Shown: piece by piece, positions 16,458 to 25,385 of the stretch
How the letters are laid out: every line of letters starts with the position of its first letter
Numbering within the stretch: the stretch's first letter is position 1
Assembly: GCA_001552895.1 (NCBI GenBank)
Contig: KQ959663.1
Span: 1 to 64,000 of the forward strand
DNA length: 64,000 nucleotides
DNA from: Tissierellia bacterium KA00581
GTDB taxonomy: Bacteria > Bacillota > Clostridia > Tissierellales > Peptoniphilaceae
Reading direction: 5' to 3'
Notes under the pieces: model-generated
Database searches by the model: none
The model's input: only the letters and a program-made list of their open reading frames with translations
What the model was told of the DNA's origin: nothing
Translations under genes and position numbers: made by a program

Positions 16458-16856
16458 AATTACCTCCTATAAATTAAATCATTAGATTTTTTACACCTTT
16501 TCCACTAACAATTGTAAATTAATTTTTAATAATTTTACTTTATGTACTTTAATTATATAACTTTTATTTGTCTTTTTCCACGTTTTTTCGTGTACATTTT
16601 GTCTGTTAGAAAAGCTTGGTATGAATTCTACCGTTTTAATAATTAAGGATAAAATATTTAGAGAACTACCCCCTAAAATATTTTATCCTAACCTTTCCCT
16701 ATTTTATAAAAAATACCTTACAATAACTAAAAATACATATACTCTATTAGTATATCATATTAAGTAAATAAGTAATTCATATTTTGTTTATACAATATAA
16801 GGCTTAAAACTCCATAAGTATCTTAACTATTTATCATAACTAAAACCTTATATAAT
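16458..16856. other. 399-bp gap with a strong inverted repeat and gene-fragment-like open frame
   Basis: The gap holds the large hairpin at 16647-16691. On the minus strand, about 16640 down to 16494, there is an open frame of about 49 codons with no start codon whose translation (TVEFIPSFSNRQNV...) I do not recognise; it could be decayed coding DNA. The stretch 16700-16856 is featureless AT-rich sequence. Confidence 0.3.
16647..16691. repeat. Long inverted repeat with a C/G-rich loop
   Basis: Arms AAGGATAAAATATTTA and TAAAATATTTTATCCT pair almost perfectly around the loop GAGAACTACCCCC. On the minus strand the second arm is followed by AATTATTAAAA rather than a T run, so it is not a clear terminator. 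It may be a structured RNA, a palindromic binding site or a mobile-element end. Confidence 0.55.
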
Positions 16857-17264
16857 TTATTTCATAAAAGCTACAGTATTATATTTTCCAACTGGTGTAA
16901 GTCCATTTTTCTCATAGAAACTTATTGTTTTATCAGTATCATCGGTTAATAGTATAATTTGTCTAACATCTTTATACTTTTTAAGAATCATCTCTAATAA
17001 TTTACTGCCTATGCCTCTTCTTTGATATGCTTGTAGTACTAAAATATCTTGAATATAAATGATAGTATAGCTATCACCAACGACTCTTGCTAAAGCAATT
17101 AGTAAATCATCCTCCCAAGCAGTCCAAACCTTTAACGAATTCTTTATGGCATCTTTTAATTGCTCCGGATTAGATGTATATGCACTCCATGAAACATCAT
17201 TATATAAATTTAAAATACTCTCAATGTTTGGTATTATATCTTCTTTAATTACAATATTTTTCAT
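16857..17264 (-). CDS. GNAT family N-acetyltransferase
   Basis: This 135-residue acetyltransferase has a full GNAT core: the WTAWEDDLLIALARVVGDSYT strand region split around residue 50, IIYIQDILVLQAYQRRGIGS near 68-87 containing the acetyl-CoA loop QRRGIGSKLL, and the C-terminal ISFYEKNGLTPVG. It would transfer an acetyl group from acetyl-CoA to an amine; the substrate is not evident. It is preceded by AGGAGGAAGAAA, and by a second copy of the same ribosome site plus ATG 64 bp further upstream. Confidence 0.85.
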   Translation of the reverse strand: MKNIVIKEDIIPNIESILNLYNDVSWSAYTSNPEQLKDAIKNSLKVWTAWEDDLLIALARVVGDSYTIIYIQDILVLQAYQRRGIGSKLLEMILKKYKDVRQIILLTDDTDKTISFYEKNGLTPVGKYNTVAFMK

Positions 17265-17340
17265 TTTCTTCCTCCTAAAAATTTTATAGTTATTATTTTT
17301 AAAGAAAAATTTTTAATCTATTATTCATTTTCTTCCTCCT
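17260..17340 (-). repeat. Duplicated ribosome site with a nine-residue leader frame
   Basis: A 17-bp segment containing AGGAGGAAGAAAATGAA occurs at 17260-17276 and again at 17324-17340. The upstream copy starts a 10-codon frame (17299-17328, peptide MNNRLKIFL) ending in TAA. It is either a small duplication scar or a leader peptide controlling the GNAT gene. Confidence 0.45.
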
Positions 17341-17613
17341 TAATTTCTATGCTTTTTAGAATTTTAAAATTTTGTAAAAACCTTTAATCTTATATTTACA
17401 TAAATTTTCATATATTACTATTATAACACTAAAACCACAATAATCTTTAATTTATATCTTTTTTAAATATAATTTCTATATAATTTTATCTTATCATATA
17501 AGTTAAATAAATGCTATCACTATCTTTCCATCATGCTAGTTAATAAAAATAATAAAAAGCTTATATTTAAAAATATTAAGTATATTTGTAGTATAAATTA
17601 AAAATTTAAATAC
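17341..17613. other. AT-rich intergenic DNA
   Basis: Nothing recognisable is seen here apart from sequence that should contain the GNAT promoter on the minus strand. No open frame with a ribosome site and no RNA structure stands out. Confidence 0.4.
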
Positions 17614-17652
17614 AAAAAAAGCATATTAAAATTTTTTAATATGCTTTTTTTA
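17614..17652 (-). terminator. Terminator downstream of yedF
   Basis: A hairpin with arms AAAAAGCATATTAAAA and TTTTAATATGCTTTTTTT follows the yedF stop by about 25 bases on the minus strand. It is symmetrical and can act on both strands. Confidence 0.8.
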
Positions 17653-17676
17653 TATAATATAGCAAAATTAAAAATA

Positions 17677-18276
17677 TTAGATTGAAATTACTTTACTAGA
17701 TTTGTAAAGTGTTTCATAAATAGTATACATATTAGTTACTTCACCTACAAGTAATTTTTCTTTTAATCCATAATAATCTAAACATGTTCCGCAAGAAACA
17801 ATTTTAACACCTTTTGCTTGTAATTTTTTTAAATCATCAATGCATTCTGAGCCTTCTGTTGTAAGTTTAACACCTGAATTGAAAAATATTATTGTTTTAG
17901 GTAGATTTTCATATTCGCTTACGGTATAAATAAATCCTTTTATCAAAATTTTTCCAAGTTCTTCACTACCATCTCCCATAAAATTTTTAGATATACTTAA
18001 AACAACATTTGAATTGTCTATAACATCGCAAAAATCTTTAGGATTACTTAAAGAATAATCTTTTGTTTTTGTTATAAATACATCAAATTCTTTATCTGAT
18101 TTTTTTTCAAAGTTAAATAATAAATTACTACTTTTTGCAAATTTTTCTAAATTTTGTACAGCTGTTTCATTATCAACCATTACCAAAAATTCTTTTTCGG
18201 TAGAATTTTCGATTTCTTTTTTTGTTAAAATTAAAGGTTGAGGGCAACAAAGTCCTAAAGCATTAATTTTTTTCAT
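17677..18276 (-). CDS. yedF: Selenium metabolism-associated protein YedF (TusA-DsrE fusion)
   Basis: This 199-residue protein has an N-terminal TusA-like domain with the sulfur-carrier motif LGLCCPQPL (residues 7-15). A C-terminal DsrE-like domain contains TEGSECIDDL and the motif SCGTCLDYYGL near residue 160. This architecture defines the YedF family that tracks with selenium use in bacteria, where it is thought to handle persulfide or perselenide for SelD or related steps. It is monocistronic, with AGGAGGTAAAC before the ATG. Its C-terminal half is strongly similar to the separate protein at 62509-62850. Confidence 0.9.
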   Translation of the reverse strand: MKKINALGLCCPQPLILTKKEIENSTEKEFLVMVDNETAVQNLEKFAKSSNLLFNFEKKSDKEFDVFITKTKDYSLSNPKDFCDVIDNSNVVLSISKNFMGDGSEELGKILIKGFIYTVSEYENLPKTIIFFNSGVKLTTEGSECIDDLKKLQAKGVKIVSCGTCLDYYGLKEKLLVGEVTNMYTIYETLYKSSKVISI

Positions 18277-18376
18277 AGTTTACCTCCTAATGATTTTTTT
18301 ATTTACAATTATATTATACAATATAATTAAATCTTATACAAGTAATGTTAAATAAAATAACTACATCAAAATAAAA

Positions 18377-19372
18377 CTACTCTTTTGACCAATTTATTCC
18401 ATCAACAGATTTATAAACTTTTATATTTCCATTTATATCTTTTGCTTTTAAATAAATCATACCATTAGGCAAAATATTCGCTTTAATATTTTCACTATTA
18501 TCTGGAATTTCTGATAAAAATATCATCTTGCCATTATCAATCTTTACAAAATACCACTGAACTTGTGTCATGGCTTTATCTACTTGAATAAGTCCAAAAT
18601 TAGAGTTTTCCAACTTTTTTACATCATTAATAGAAAAGTTATCTAATTTATTTTGTTCTGTTTCATCTTTATTTGTAGATAATCTATCTTTAATTTCTTT
18701 TTTATCATAATGTTTAAAATTATTCTTTTTTGTATAGAAACTATAAACTTCAGCTTTAGGAGAATTTTTATCAAAAAGAACATCTATAGATATAAGACGA
18801 TTGTGATAATCGAATAAAATCAATTTAACTTTATTATTTTTCCAATTTATAGAATATTCATTTTCTGAAATAGGAGTAGATGCACTATTCATTGTAACTG
18901 TTGAATCTTTTATTTTTTCTATAAAAAATATATTTTTTCTTTGATATAAATTTATATCTGATAAAAATAAAAAAGAATTTTCACAAGATACCAATGTATA
19001 TTTTTTATTTGGAGAATAAAATTCATGATAACTTTTAGTAGATAATACTATCATGCTAATAAAACCTCCAAATAAAAAAGCAAATATAGCTATAACATAA
19101 CCAATTATAGAAAAAATCTTAAAAATTTTTCTTTTCTTTTTATATAATTTAGATAAAAAGTAAAAACAATAAACAATAAATAAAAAAAATAGAATGCATA
19201 CTAAACTTTCCTTTGTTAAATTTATTTTGTATATTCTAATTAAAATATCTTGTTTTCTTTCGTTTCCAATAAATAAAAGAACAACAGAAAATAGAGTAAA
19301 ACAAATTGTAAAAAATAAAAAAATATTCTTTTTACTTAATTTTTTACTATTTAATATATTTTCTTTTTTCAA
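18377..19372 (-). CDS. Membrane protein of unknown function
   Basis: This 331-residue protein is not recognised. The first 110 residues contain three hydrophobic helices (about 19-35, 57-74 and 87-110). They are followed by a long polar region, presumably outside the cell, with a beta-rich middle (YSPNKKYTLVSCENS) and a C-terminal segment resembling a short repeat-type beta domain (ILPNGMIYLKAKDINGNIKVYKSVDGINW). It has its own weak GGAGGTAAA site. Neighbours are yedF downstream and the ferric-reductase-like gene upstream; no operon is apparent. Confidence 0.7.
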   Translation of the reverse strand: MKKENILNSKKLSKKNIFLFFTICFTLFSVVLLFIGNERKQDILIRIYKINLTKESLVCILFFLFIVYCFYFLSKLYKKKRKIFKIFSIIGYVIAIFAFLFGGFISMIVLSTKSYHEFYSPNKKYTLVSCENSFLFLSDINLYQRKNIFFIEKIKDSTVTMNSASTPISENEYSINWKNNKVKLILFDYHNRLISIDVLFDKNSPKAEVYSFYTKKNNFKHYDKKEIKDRLSTNKDETEQNKLDNFSINDVKKLENSNFGLIQVDKAMTQVQWYFVKIDNGKMIFLSEIPDNSENIKANILPNGMIYLKAKDINGNIKVYKSVDGINWSKE

Positions 19373-19479
19373 AAAATATTTACCTCCAAAATTTTCTTAT
19401 CTTAAAAATCATTATACCATTTTTAACTAAATTTTACTAACTTATAATAATTTTAACTTTTTAATTTTATATAAAAATT

Positions 19480-19514
19480 CCTCCTGATTTTTTTATTATT
19501 ATCAGGAGGTTTTT
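19480..19514. terminator. Strong bidirectional terminator
   Basis: CCTCCTGAT pairs with ATCAGGAGG, followed by TTTTT. It lies 60 bases past the ferric-reductase-like gene stop and faces the opposite, minus-strand, promoter region of the membrane protein, so it ends the FMN/ferric reductase operon. Confidence 0.85.
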
Positions 19515-19573
19515 ATATAAAAAATTTTATAGTATCATATATTTTTATTTTTTATAGTGTTTTTAATTAAATA

Positions 19574-20275
19574 TTAACTTTCAAGTTGTAATTTATTTTT
19601 TTTCCTATTTAATTTTGATAAAATATATTTTCTAAGTCTTAAAACAACATAACAAACATATACAAATGTGTATACAAGTATAGAAAGTTTATTCTTTTCT
19701 ACATTCATTGAAAACAATAGCATAACATGAACATATATCAATATATAAAAAGGATATGCTAATCTTTGTATTCTTTTCCATACTTTAGCTTTCATTTTTT
19801 TCTTTACACATTTAAATGAAGTTATAAAAAGTGGCAACATAATAGCAATCAAAATCATACTTAATATAGCCGCCATTTGTATTTTTAATGGCATAAAATT
19901 AGGCCTTTTAAAGAAGTTTACAAAATAAACTACTCCAAAAATAATATTATGAGTTAATGTCATAAAACAACCTATAATTGACATTTCACCTCTAATTTTA
20001 AAAAATCTCTTACTTACTACATTAGGTCTTGTAAATACTCCTGTAAACATTACTATTGTAAAAATAGCTGTTGAAAGTGCTCCTCTTTGTACAACATCTA
20101 CAAAAAACTTAGCAATAGGAGATAATTTTTTGTAATATCCTAGTGCATTAATACTAATCATGGCTAGAATCATAGCATAAAAAGCAACATAAAAAGCGAC
20201 GCTATATTTTTTTAATTTATTAGCTATTAAGTAGAAAAATCTTCCACTTATTATTAGTGCTACAATTAAATTCAT
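19574..20275 (-). CDS. Ferric-reductase-like transmembrane (YedZ/MsrQ-type) protein
   Basis: This 233-residue protein with about six membrane helices resembles the ferric reductase-like transmembrane domain. LTHNIIFGVVYF puts a histidine at 109, and WKRIQRLAYPFYILIYVH places another at 183. In YedZ/MsrQ proteins the W-K-R-L-H-R-L motif has a heme histidine where this protein has Gln170, so only part of the usual heme ligand set is present. It lies 82 bp after the giant FMN-binding protein gene and is co-oriented with it. The likely role is passing electrons from the membrane quinone or flavin pool to the covalently bound FMNs outside. Confidence 0.75.
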   Translation of the reverse strand: MNLIVALIISGRFFYLIANKLKKYSVAFYVAFYAMILAMISINALGYYKKLSPIAKFFVDVVQRGALSTAIFTIVMFTGVFTRPNVVSKRFFKIRGEMSIIGCFMTLTHNIIFGVVYFVNFFKRPNFMPLKIQMAAILSMILIAIMLPLFITSFKCVKKKMKAKVWKRIQRLAYPFYILIYVHVMLLFSMNVEKNKLSILVYTFVYVCYVVLRLRKYILSKLNRKKNKLQLES

Positions 20276-20300
20276 TATTTTCTCCTTTTTTAAAATTTAA

Positions 20301-20334
20301 CTGCAAGACTCATAGAAAAAAGAGTCTTGCAGTT
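20301..20334 (-). terminator. 12-bp perfect hairpin between the FMN protein and ferric-reductase genes
   Basis: ACTGCAAGACTC pairs perfectly with GAGTCTTGCAGT around a 10-base loop. The following T run is weak (TTAAATTTT), so it probably acts as a partial terminator or mRNA-end stabiliser that lowers expression of the downstream membrane gene relative to the surface protein. Confidence 0.7.
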
Positions 20335-20357
20335 TGTTAATTTATAAAACTACTACA

Positions 20358-23300
20358 TTAATTGTTAGTAACTACCACATTAATTGTTACTATAGATTCA
20401 TTTTGTACATTTGATGACTTAAATTTTATTCTTACCATATTATTACCAGCTTTTTGCATATTTGGTTGTTTCAATATGGTTAATGTTACACTTCCATCAT
20501 CTGGAAGATTTTTTATCAATTTTTTATAATCATCAATACTTGGTGCAGTTTCACCAATTTTTTTCTTGATAATTCTAGAAGTAGAAGTAAATATTGGATC
20601 AAATTTACTATCTCCATCTTCTCCTTCATCCATTGCAGAAACGCCGTCTTTATCTTTATCTTGGTAAACTGTAAGTTTTAATTTTCTCTTGATAGCTTCA
20701 TCAGCTTTATTTGCATAAATTACAAATTCATAGTCTTTATATGAATTAAATTCATCTTTTGACTCGATAGTACCTTCTATCTTACCATCTTTATATTTAA
20801 GACCTTCTGGTAAGCCTTCTACTTTAGTAATAGTAACATCTGTAGCTTTAGTAATTGTGATAGGTTTTATCTTTTTATAATTAATATAATTTTCTTCAAG
20901 AGTTGCATCAATATCTTCTTTTCCTACTTCCCTTGATTGTGTTGGATCTATTGTATCATCACCAGTGTCATCACCTATATCATCTCCTGGATCTTCCCCT
21001 GGGTCATCACCTGGATCTTCTCCTGGTTCTTCACCAGGTTTTTCTTCTTGTTTATCTTCTTGTACAAAAGTTATATATAAAGCAAAATGTGCATTTGGAT
21101 TTTCCTCTATATCTTTTGATGGGATTCCAAAACTATATTTAAAACCATAATCTTTTATTGGACTATCACATGTATAAACATAAGTCTTTCCTTTAACAGA
21201 AGTAATCTTAAATTTAGCTTTTTTACCTTCATATTTCTTCTTTAGTTTGATTGTTTGTCTATAAGAAATGTTATTAGAATTTTTTTCATCTAGGACAGGA
21301 TTTTCTACAGTTTCCCAAGTTTGTCCTTCATCAAAACTATATTCCATTTTCTTAATATAATCATCACTACGTACTTCAAATTGTATAGCAAAATTTGTTT
21401 TTCTAAGTGATTTAGTATGAGTAATTTCTGCTATTATCGCTTGATTTTTTTCATCTTCAGTAAGTTCAAGACCATTTGTTAATACTTTATTAGTATCTCT
21501 ATCTTTTATTTCTATACCTTCTTTGTAAAAATCAGCATACGATACTTCTCTTTGTGAGCCATTGTCATCTACAAGTGCAACTTTTAAAGTTGATAAATCT
21601 AATGGTTTTGATTTATCTAATTTAAGAAGTCTTTGACCAGTTATTGGATTTACTTCTTTTGGCTCTAGTATTTTTATTTCTTTAACAGTATTTCCAGTTT
21701 CTTTATCATGTGCTGATAATACTATGGCATTACCAACAGATTCTCCTAAACCACCTGCTGTTAATGTTGCTCCTGTAACAGAATCCATAGTTGATTTAGC
21801 AGTATCTTGTACATTAGCAGAAATAAATTCTCTAACCAAAGGTGAAATATCTTCAGGTCTTCTTATATCTTTTATTTTATCTGCATATTCCTTTCCAATT
21901 AGCTCTTGTGCTTTTTTCTTACGAGCATTTATATCATCACCTAAAGCTACAATTTGATCAACATAATTTTTATGTGTTCTTAATATAGCAACATTTCTTT
22001 TTGCATCTGGTCCTTGTAAATATGTGATTGCTTTAGATGCCATATCCATATATTGTTCTCCAGAATATCCACTGCCTTCTTCAAAAACAACTTTAGAAAC
22101 TGTGTTGTTTTCTATTGTAACTATTGTATTTAACATACCTCTAGATAAATCAAATCCTACTCCTTTTCCTTCAAATGTTCCATTTTTAAGAAAAGATTGT
22201 ACTGTAAATTGTTGAATTGTTTTTTCCAATAGAGCTTTAGGATCTTGTTTTGGCTTAGCTTTTAACTTAACAGCTACACTAATAGTTGATGATCCAGAAA
22301 CATGTTTTGAAGTAAATTTAAGTTTTGCTATAGACATATTCTTTGACATATCAGGATGTCGTATAATTTCTATAGTTACAGAATCATCATCTGGAATATT
22401 TTTAAATAACTTTTTATATTCTTCTATTGTTGGCTCTGCATTTGATATAAATCCATGTATACATTTACCTTCAAAGTCTGTTTTCTTAAATTCAGGATTA
22501 AATGCATCTGGCATAGCATCATCATTATCATCTATTCCATCTCTATCTTTATCTTGGTATACAGATATTTTTACAGTCCTCTTTATTTTTTTATTAGATT
22601 TTATTGCATGTATTGTTACATCCATTTCTTTATAACTTGATGTAAATACATCATCGTTAATTTCAATTTTTCCTACAATTTTATTTCCATCAAGTTTTAA
22701 TCCATTTGGAAGTCCATCTACAGAAATTATTTTAACACCATCAGAAGTTTTTATAGTTACATCATCAAAGTTTTGGTGATTTAAATTCTTTTGTGCAAAT
22801 GTTACATAAACATCATTTTCACTTGCTTCTTCTTCTGGTCCTTGTGGAATATTTTCATGTCCAGGTTTAACTTTGCTTGTTTTATCTTCACTTATAACAA
22901 GAAATACTGCAAATGATGCATTATTATTTTTATCATAAGAATTATCTACGCATGAAAGTTTAATTCTATCAAATTGTACTCCTTTAACATCACTTTTATA
23001 AATATAAGTATTTCCTTTAACTGAAGTAGTCTTAACTTGAATGCTTTTTCCAATATAATCTTTAGTAACTTTAATAGATTGTTTATCTGCTATGTTATTT
23101 TTATTTTCTTCTGACTTTGTAGGATTATCTATATCTATCCAAGTTTTTCCTTCATCAAGACTATATTGCATCTTGACTATATAATCTTTACTATAATTTC
23201 CAAACTTTATTGCAAAGTCAGCATATCTTTTTGAATCTTTATGAGTAATTGTTACATTAAGAACAATTTTATTCTTAATTTCATCTGAAAAATTCATATT

Positions 23301-25385
23301 ATCAACAATTTCTCGTCCATCTTTTGATGTAATTTCTAATCCGTATTTAGCAAAATCTTTATAAGCTACTATTTTTTCTTTACCATCTTTATATTTGATT
23401 TTTACTTTAAGATCTTTCAAATCAAGTGCATCTGATTTGTTTGATAAAATTTCTATCTTTTTAGTATAATAATTCTTTTCTATAAGAGCATCTTTATTTT
23501 CTAAAATTTCTATTTGATCTACATTACTATTTGTCTTTTTATCACTTTCTGATTTAGCTAGTGCAGTATCTACTGACACTGCTGTTCCACCTGCTGATAA
23601 AGTAGCTCCTGATACAGCATCATACATAGCCTTAGCATCATATTTTGGTGATAAATACATTTTAACTGCAATTGAAACATATCCTCTTAATGGGAAGAAT
23701 GAATTATTCATATTATTCTTTATATAGTTAGCTCCAGCATCTCCAATAAGTTCTCTAGCTTTAGCAACTTTATCTGTTGAATTGCATATTTGATCAACTA
23801 AATCCATATGCATTTTCATTATAGCTATGTTACGCTTACCATTTACAGAATCTTTCAAGAATTTAATTATATTTCTAGATCTTGTACGATATTCATCGCC
23901 ATCATCTGGATAATTTTCTTCATCTCTAGTAATATCTATTATTTTACCATTTTCTATTTTTACTTCTGTTTTAACTGTTCCTCTACCAGTATTGTATCCA
24001 TACCCTTCACCAGCAAATACACCTTCTGCAAGATCTCCTCTTATTTTATCTTGTAGAGATTTATCTTCTTTAATTTTTGGCTCTGGAGTTGGCTTTTCTT
24101 CTATTTTTGGATCTGGAAGTGGTTTTATTTCAGGAATCTTACCTGTTGCATCATCTATTGCTTTATTTATTGCATTATTAACTGCATTCATTATTCCTAC
24201 ACTTGAATATGTTGCTCCTGATACTGAATCTACAGTTCCACTGGATTTTCCAATCATTTTGTTAATTACTCCAAGTGCAGAATTTAAATAAGCTGTATCT
24301 TCTTCATTCTTTGTTACATAAACACTAGAAATCTTTCCATTACTTATTTTAACTGATACAGTTATATTTCCTCTATATCCCTTAGCAGAGCCTTGATATG
24401 TTCCATCTTTTAGCTTTCCAGATTTTGGATTTTCAGGTTTTGGAACAGGCTTTGGTTGTTCTGGTTTTGAATTTGGTTTTTCTTGTTGAGGATTTTCTTG
24501 TTGCTTTTGTTTTTCTTGTGGATATGGTTTATTATCAATAGGTGCACCTTCTATTGCTTTATTAAGTGCATTATTTACTGCATTCATTATACCTACACTT
24601 GAGTATGTTGCTCCTGATACTGAATCTACATTTCCACTTGTTTGACCAATCATTTGATTAATTACTCCAACAGCACTACTAAAGTATGCATCATCATCAT
24701 CATAGCCTAAAATATCTACTTTCGCTATTTTACCATCACTAACAGTTACAGATACTCTTATATTTCCTCTATATCCTGGAGCAGAGCCTTGATATGTTCC
24801 ATCTTTAAGTCTTCCACCAACTGGTATTCTAACAAATGTAGAACCAAGTGAAGAAAGTCCGCCAGATCTAGCTAAACTTGGAGAAAAACTACCATTTGTT
24901 CTAGAACTTCTAGTAGATTTGTGTATTGAACTAGTTTTTTTACCGGCTTTTTGTAAGGCATCTTCAACAGCTTCCTTTAAAGCATCTGATGATACTGTAG
25001 CACCAGAAATAGAATCTACATCAGTGCTATTAGCACTTATTATACTATTTAATACCTTAACAGCTTCATTAAAGTATTCTGGAGTTTCATCTTCTTGTAT
25101 AACTTTAATGTCTGCTATTTTTCCATCTTTAATTGTAACTCTTACGGTTATATAACTAATATAACCTCTTGCAGTTCCCTCATATTCACCATCTTTGAGT
25201 TCATTGCCAGTATTTACATCTTCGTTTTTTTCATCGTCAGATTTTTTATTTTTAGTTTGTGCATAAGAATTAGAACTTGAATTTTTGCCAAACTTACTTA
25301 AACTAACAGTTGCAAAACATATACCTACTGTCAATACGATAATTATTAATGAGGTTACTAACATCTCTAGTCTTTTCTTTACCAT
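20358..25385 (-). CDS. Giant extracellular multi-FMN-binding protein
   Basis: This 1675-residue protein has an N-terminal signal anchor (about 7-30). Three compact FMN_bind domains (about 64-142, 193-277, 325-410) follow, each ending in the flavin-attachment motif SGAT, with Thr at 130, 260 and 392. Two long, mutually similar modules (about 450-1060 and 1065-1675) each begin with a larger FMN_bind-like domain (SGAT Thr595; TGAT Thr1207). They continue with beta-rich domains, a YSLDEGKTW/YSFDEGQTW segment and an aspartate-rich calcium-type segment (QDKDRDGIDDNDD near 943; QDKDKDG near 1573). ApbE-type enzymes attach FMN to such Thr residues. No LPxTG motif is seen. The linkers are Pro/Gln/Lys-rich and an acidic PGEDPGDD repeat is near 1446-1480. 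A surface electron conduit is the likely role. Confidence 0.85.
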   Translation of the reverse strand: MVKKRLEMLVTSLIIIVLTVGICFATVSLSKFGKNSSSNSYAQTKNKKSDDEKNEDVNTGNELKDGEYEGTARGYISYITVRVTIKDGKIADIKVIQEDETPEYFNEAVKVLNSIISANSTDVDSISGATVSSDALKEAVEDALQKAGKKTSSIHKSTRSSRTNGSFSPSLARSGGLSSLGSTFVRIPVGGRLKDGTYQGSAPGYRGNIRVSVTVSDGKIAKVDILGYDDDDAYFSSAVGVINQMIGQTSGNVDSVSGATYSSVGIMNAVNNALNKAIEGAPIDNKPYPQEKQKQQENPQQEKPNSKPEQPKPVPKPENPKSGKLKDGTYQGSAKGYRGNITVSVKISNGKISSVYVTKNEEDTAYLNSALGVINKMIGKSSGTVDSVSGATYSSVGIMNAVNNAINKAIDDATGKIPEIKPLPDPKIEEKPTPEPKIKEDKSLQDKIRGDLAEGVFAGEGYGYNTGRGTVKTEVKIENGKIIDITRDEENYPDDGDEYRTRSRNIIKFLKDSVNGKRNIAIMKMHMDLVDQICNSTDKVAKARELIGDAGANYIKNNMNNSFFPLRGYVSIAVKMYLSPKYDAKAMYDAVSGATLSAGGTAVSVDTALAKSESDKKTNSNVDQIEILENKDALIEKNYYTKKIEILSNKSDALDLKDLKVKIKYKDGKEKIVAYKDFAKYGLEITSKDGREIVDNMNFSDEIKNKIVLNVTITHKDSKRYADFAIKFGNYSKDYIVKMQYSLDEGKTWIDIDNPTKSEENKNNIADKQSIKVTKDYIGKSIQVKTTSVKGNTYIYKSDVKGVQFDRIKLSCVDNSYDKNNNASFAVFLVISEDKTSKVKPGHENIPQGPEEEASENDVYVTFAQKNLNHQNFDDVTIKTSDGVKIISVDGLPNGLKLDGNKIVGKIEINDDVFTSSYKEMDVTIHAIKSNKKIKRTVKISVYQDKDRDGIDDNDDAMPDAFNPEFKKTDFEGKCIHGFISNAEPTIEEYKKLFKNIPDDDSVTIEIIRHPDMSKNMSIAKLKFTSKHVSGSSTISVAVKLKAKPKQDPKALLEKTIQQFTVQSFLKNGTFEGKGVGFDLSRGMLNTIVTIENNTVSKVVFEEGSGYSGEQYMDMASKAITYLQGPDAKRNVAILRTHKNYVDQIVALGDDINARKKKAQELIGKEYADKIKDIRRPEDISPLVREFISANVQDTAKSTMDSVTGATLTAGGLGESVGNAIVLSAHDKETGNTVKEIKILEPKEVNPITGQRLLKLDKSKPLDLSTLKVALVDDNGSQREVSYADFYKEGIEIKDRDTNKVLTNGLELTEDEKNQAIIAEITHTKSLRKTNFAIQFEVRSDDYIKKMEYSFDEGQTWETVENPVLDEKNSNNISYRQTIKLKKKYEGKKAKFKITSVKGKTYVYTCDSPIKDYGFKYSFGIPSKDIEENPNAHFALYITFVQEDKQEEKPGEEPGEDPGDDPGEDPGDDIGDDTGDDTIDPTQSREVGKEDIDATLEENYINYKKIKPITITKATDVTITKVEGLPEGLKYKDGKIEGTIESKDEFNSYKDYEFVIYANKADEAIKRKLKLTVYQDKDKDGVSAMDEGEDGDSKFDPIFTSTSRIIKKKIGETAPSIDDYKKLIKNLPDDGSVTLTILKQPNMQKAGNNMVRIKFKSSNVQNESIVTINVVVTNN
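20950..21045 (-). repeat. Tandem repeat encoding an acidic Pro-Gly-Asp linker
   Basis: Imperfect 12-bp units (GGA-GAA/GAT-GAT/GAC-CCA/CCT type) encode about seven copies of PGEDPGDD/DIGDDTGDD. This is a slippage-prone, length-variable linker inside the giant FMN protein. Confidence 0.8.

Noticed and set aside
16647-16691. PreQ1-type riboswitch in the hairpin region
   Set aside because: The loop lacks the conserved preQ1 sequence and the A-rich tail, and no queuosine gene follows.
20950-21045. CRISPR-like array
   Set aside because: The repeats are short, in frame and encode an acidic linker. No repeat-spacer pattern and no cas genes occur anywhere in the window.
20903-25280. Several antisense open frames of 60-100 codons inside the FMN protein gene
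   Set aside because: They arise from repetitive, biased coding sequence on the other strand and lack ribosome sites and recognisable products.
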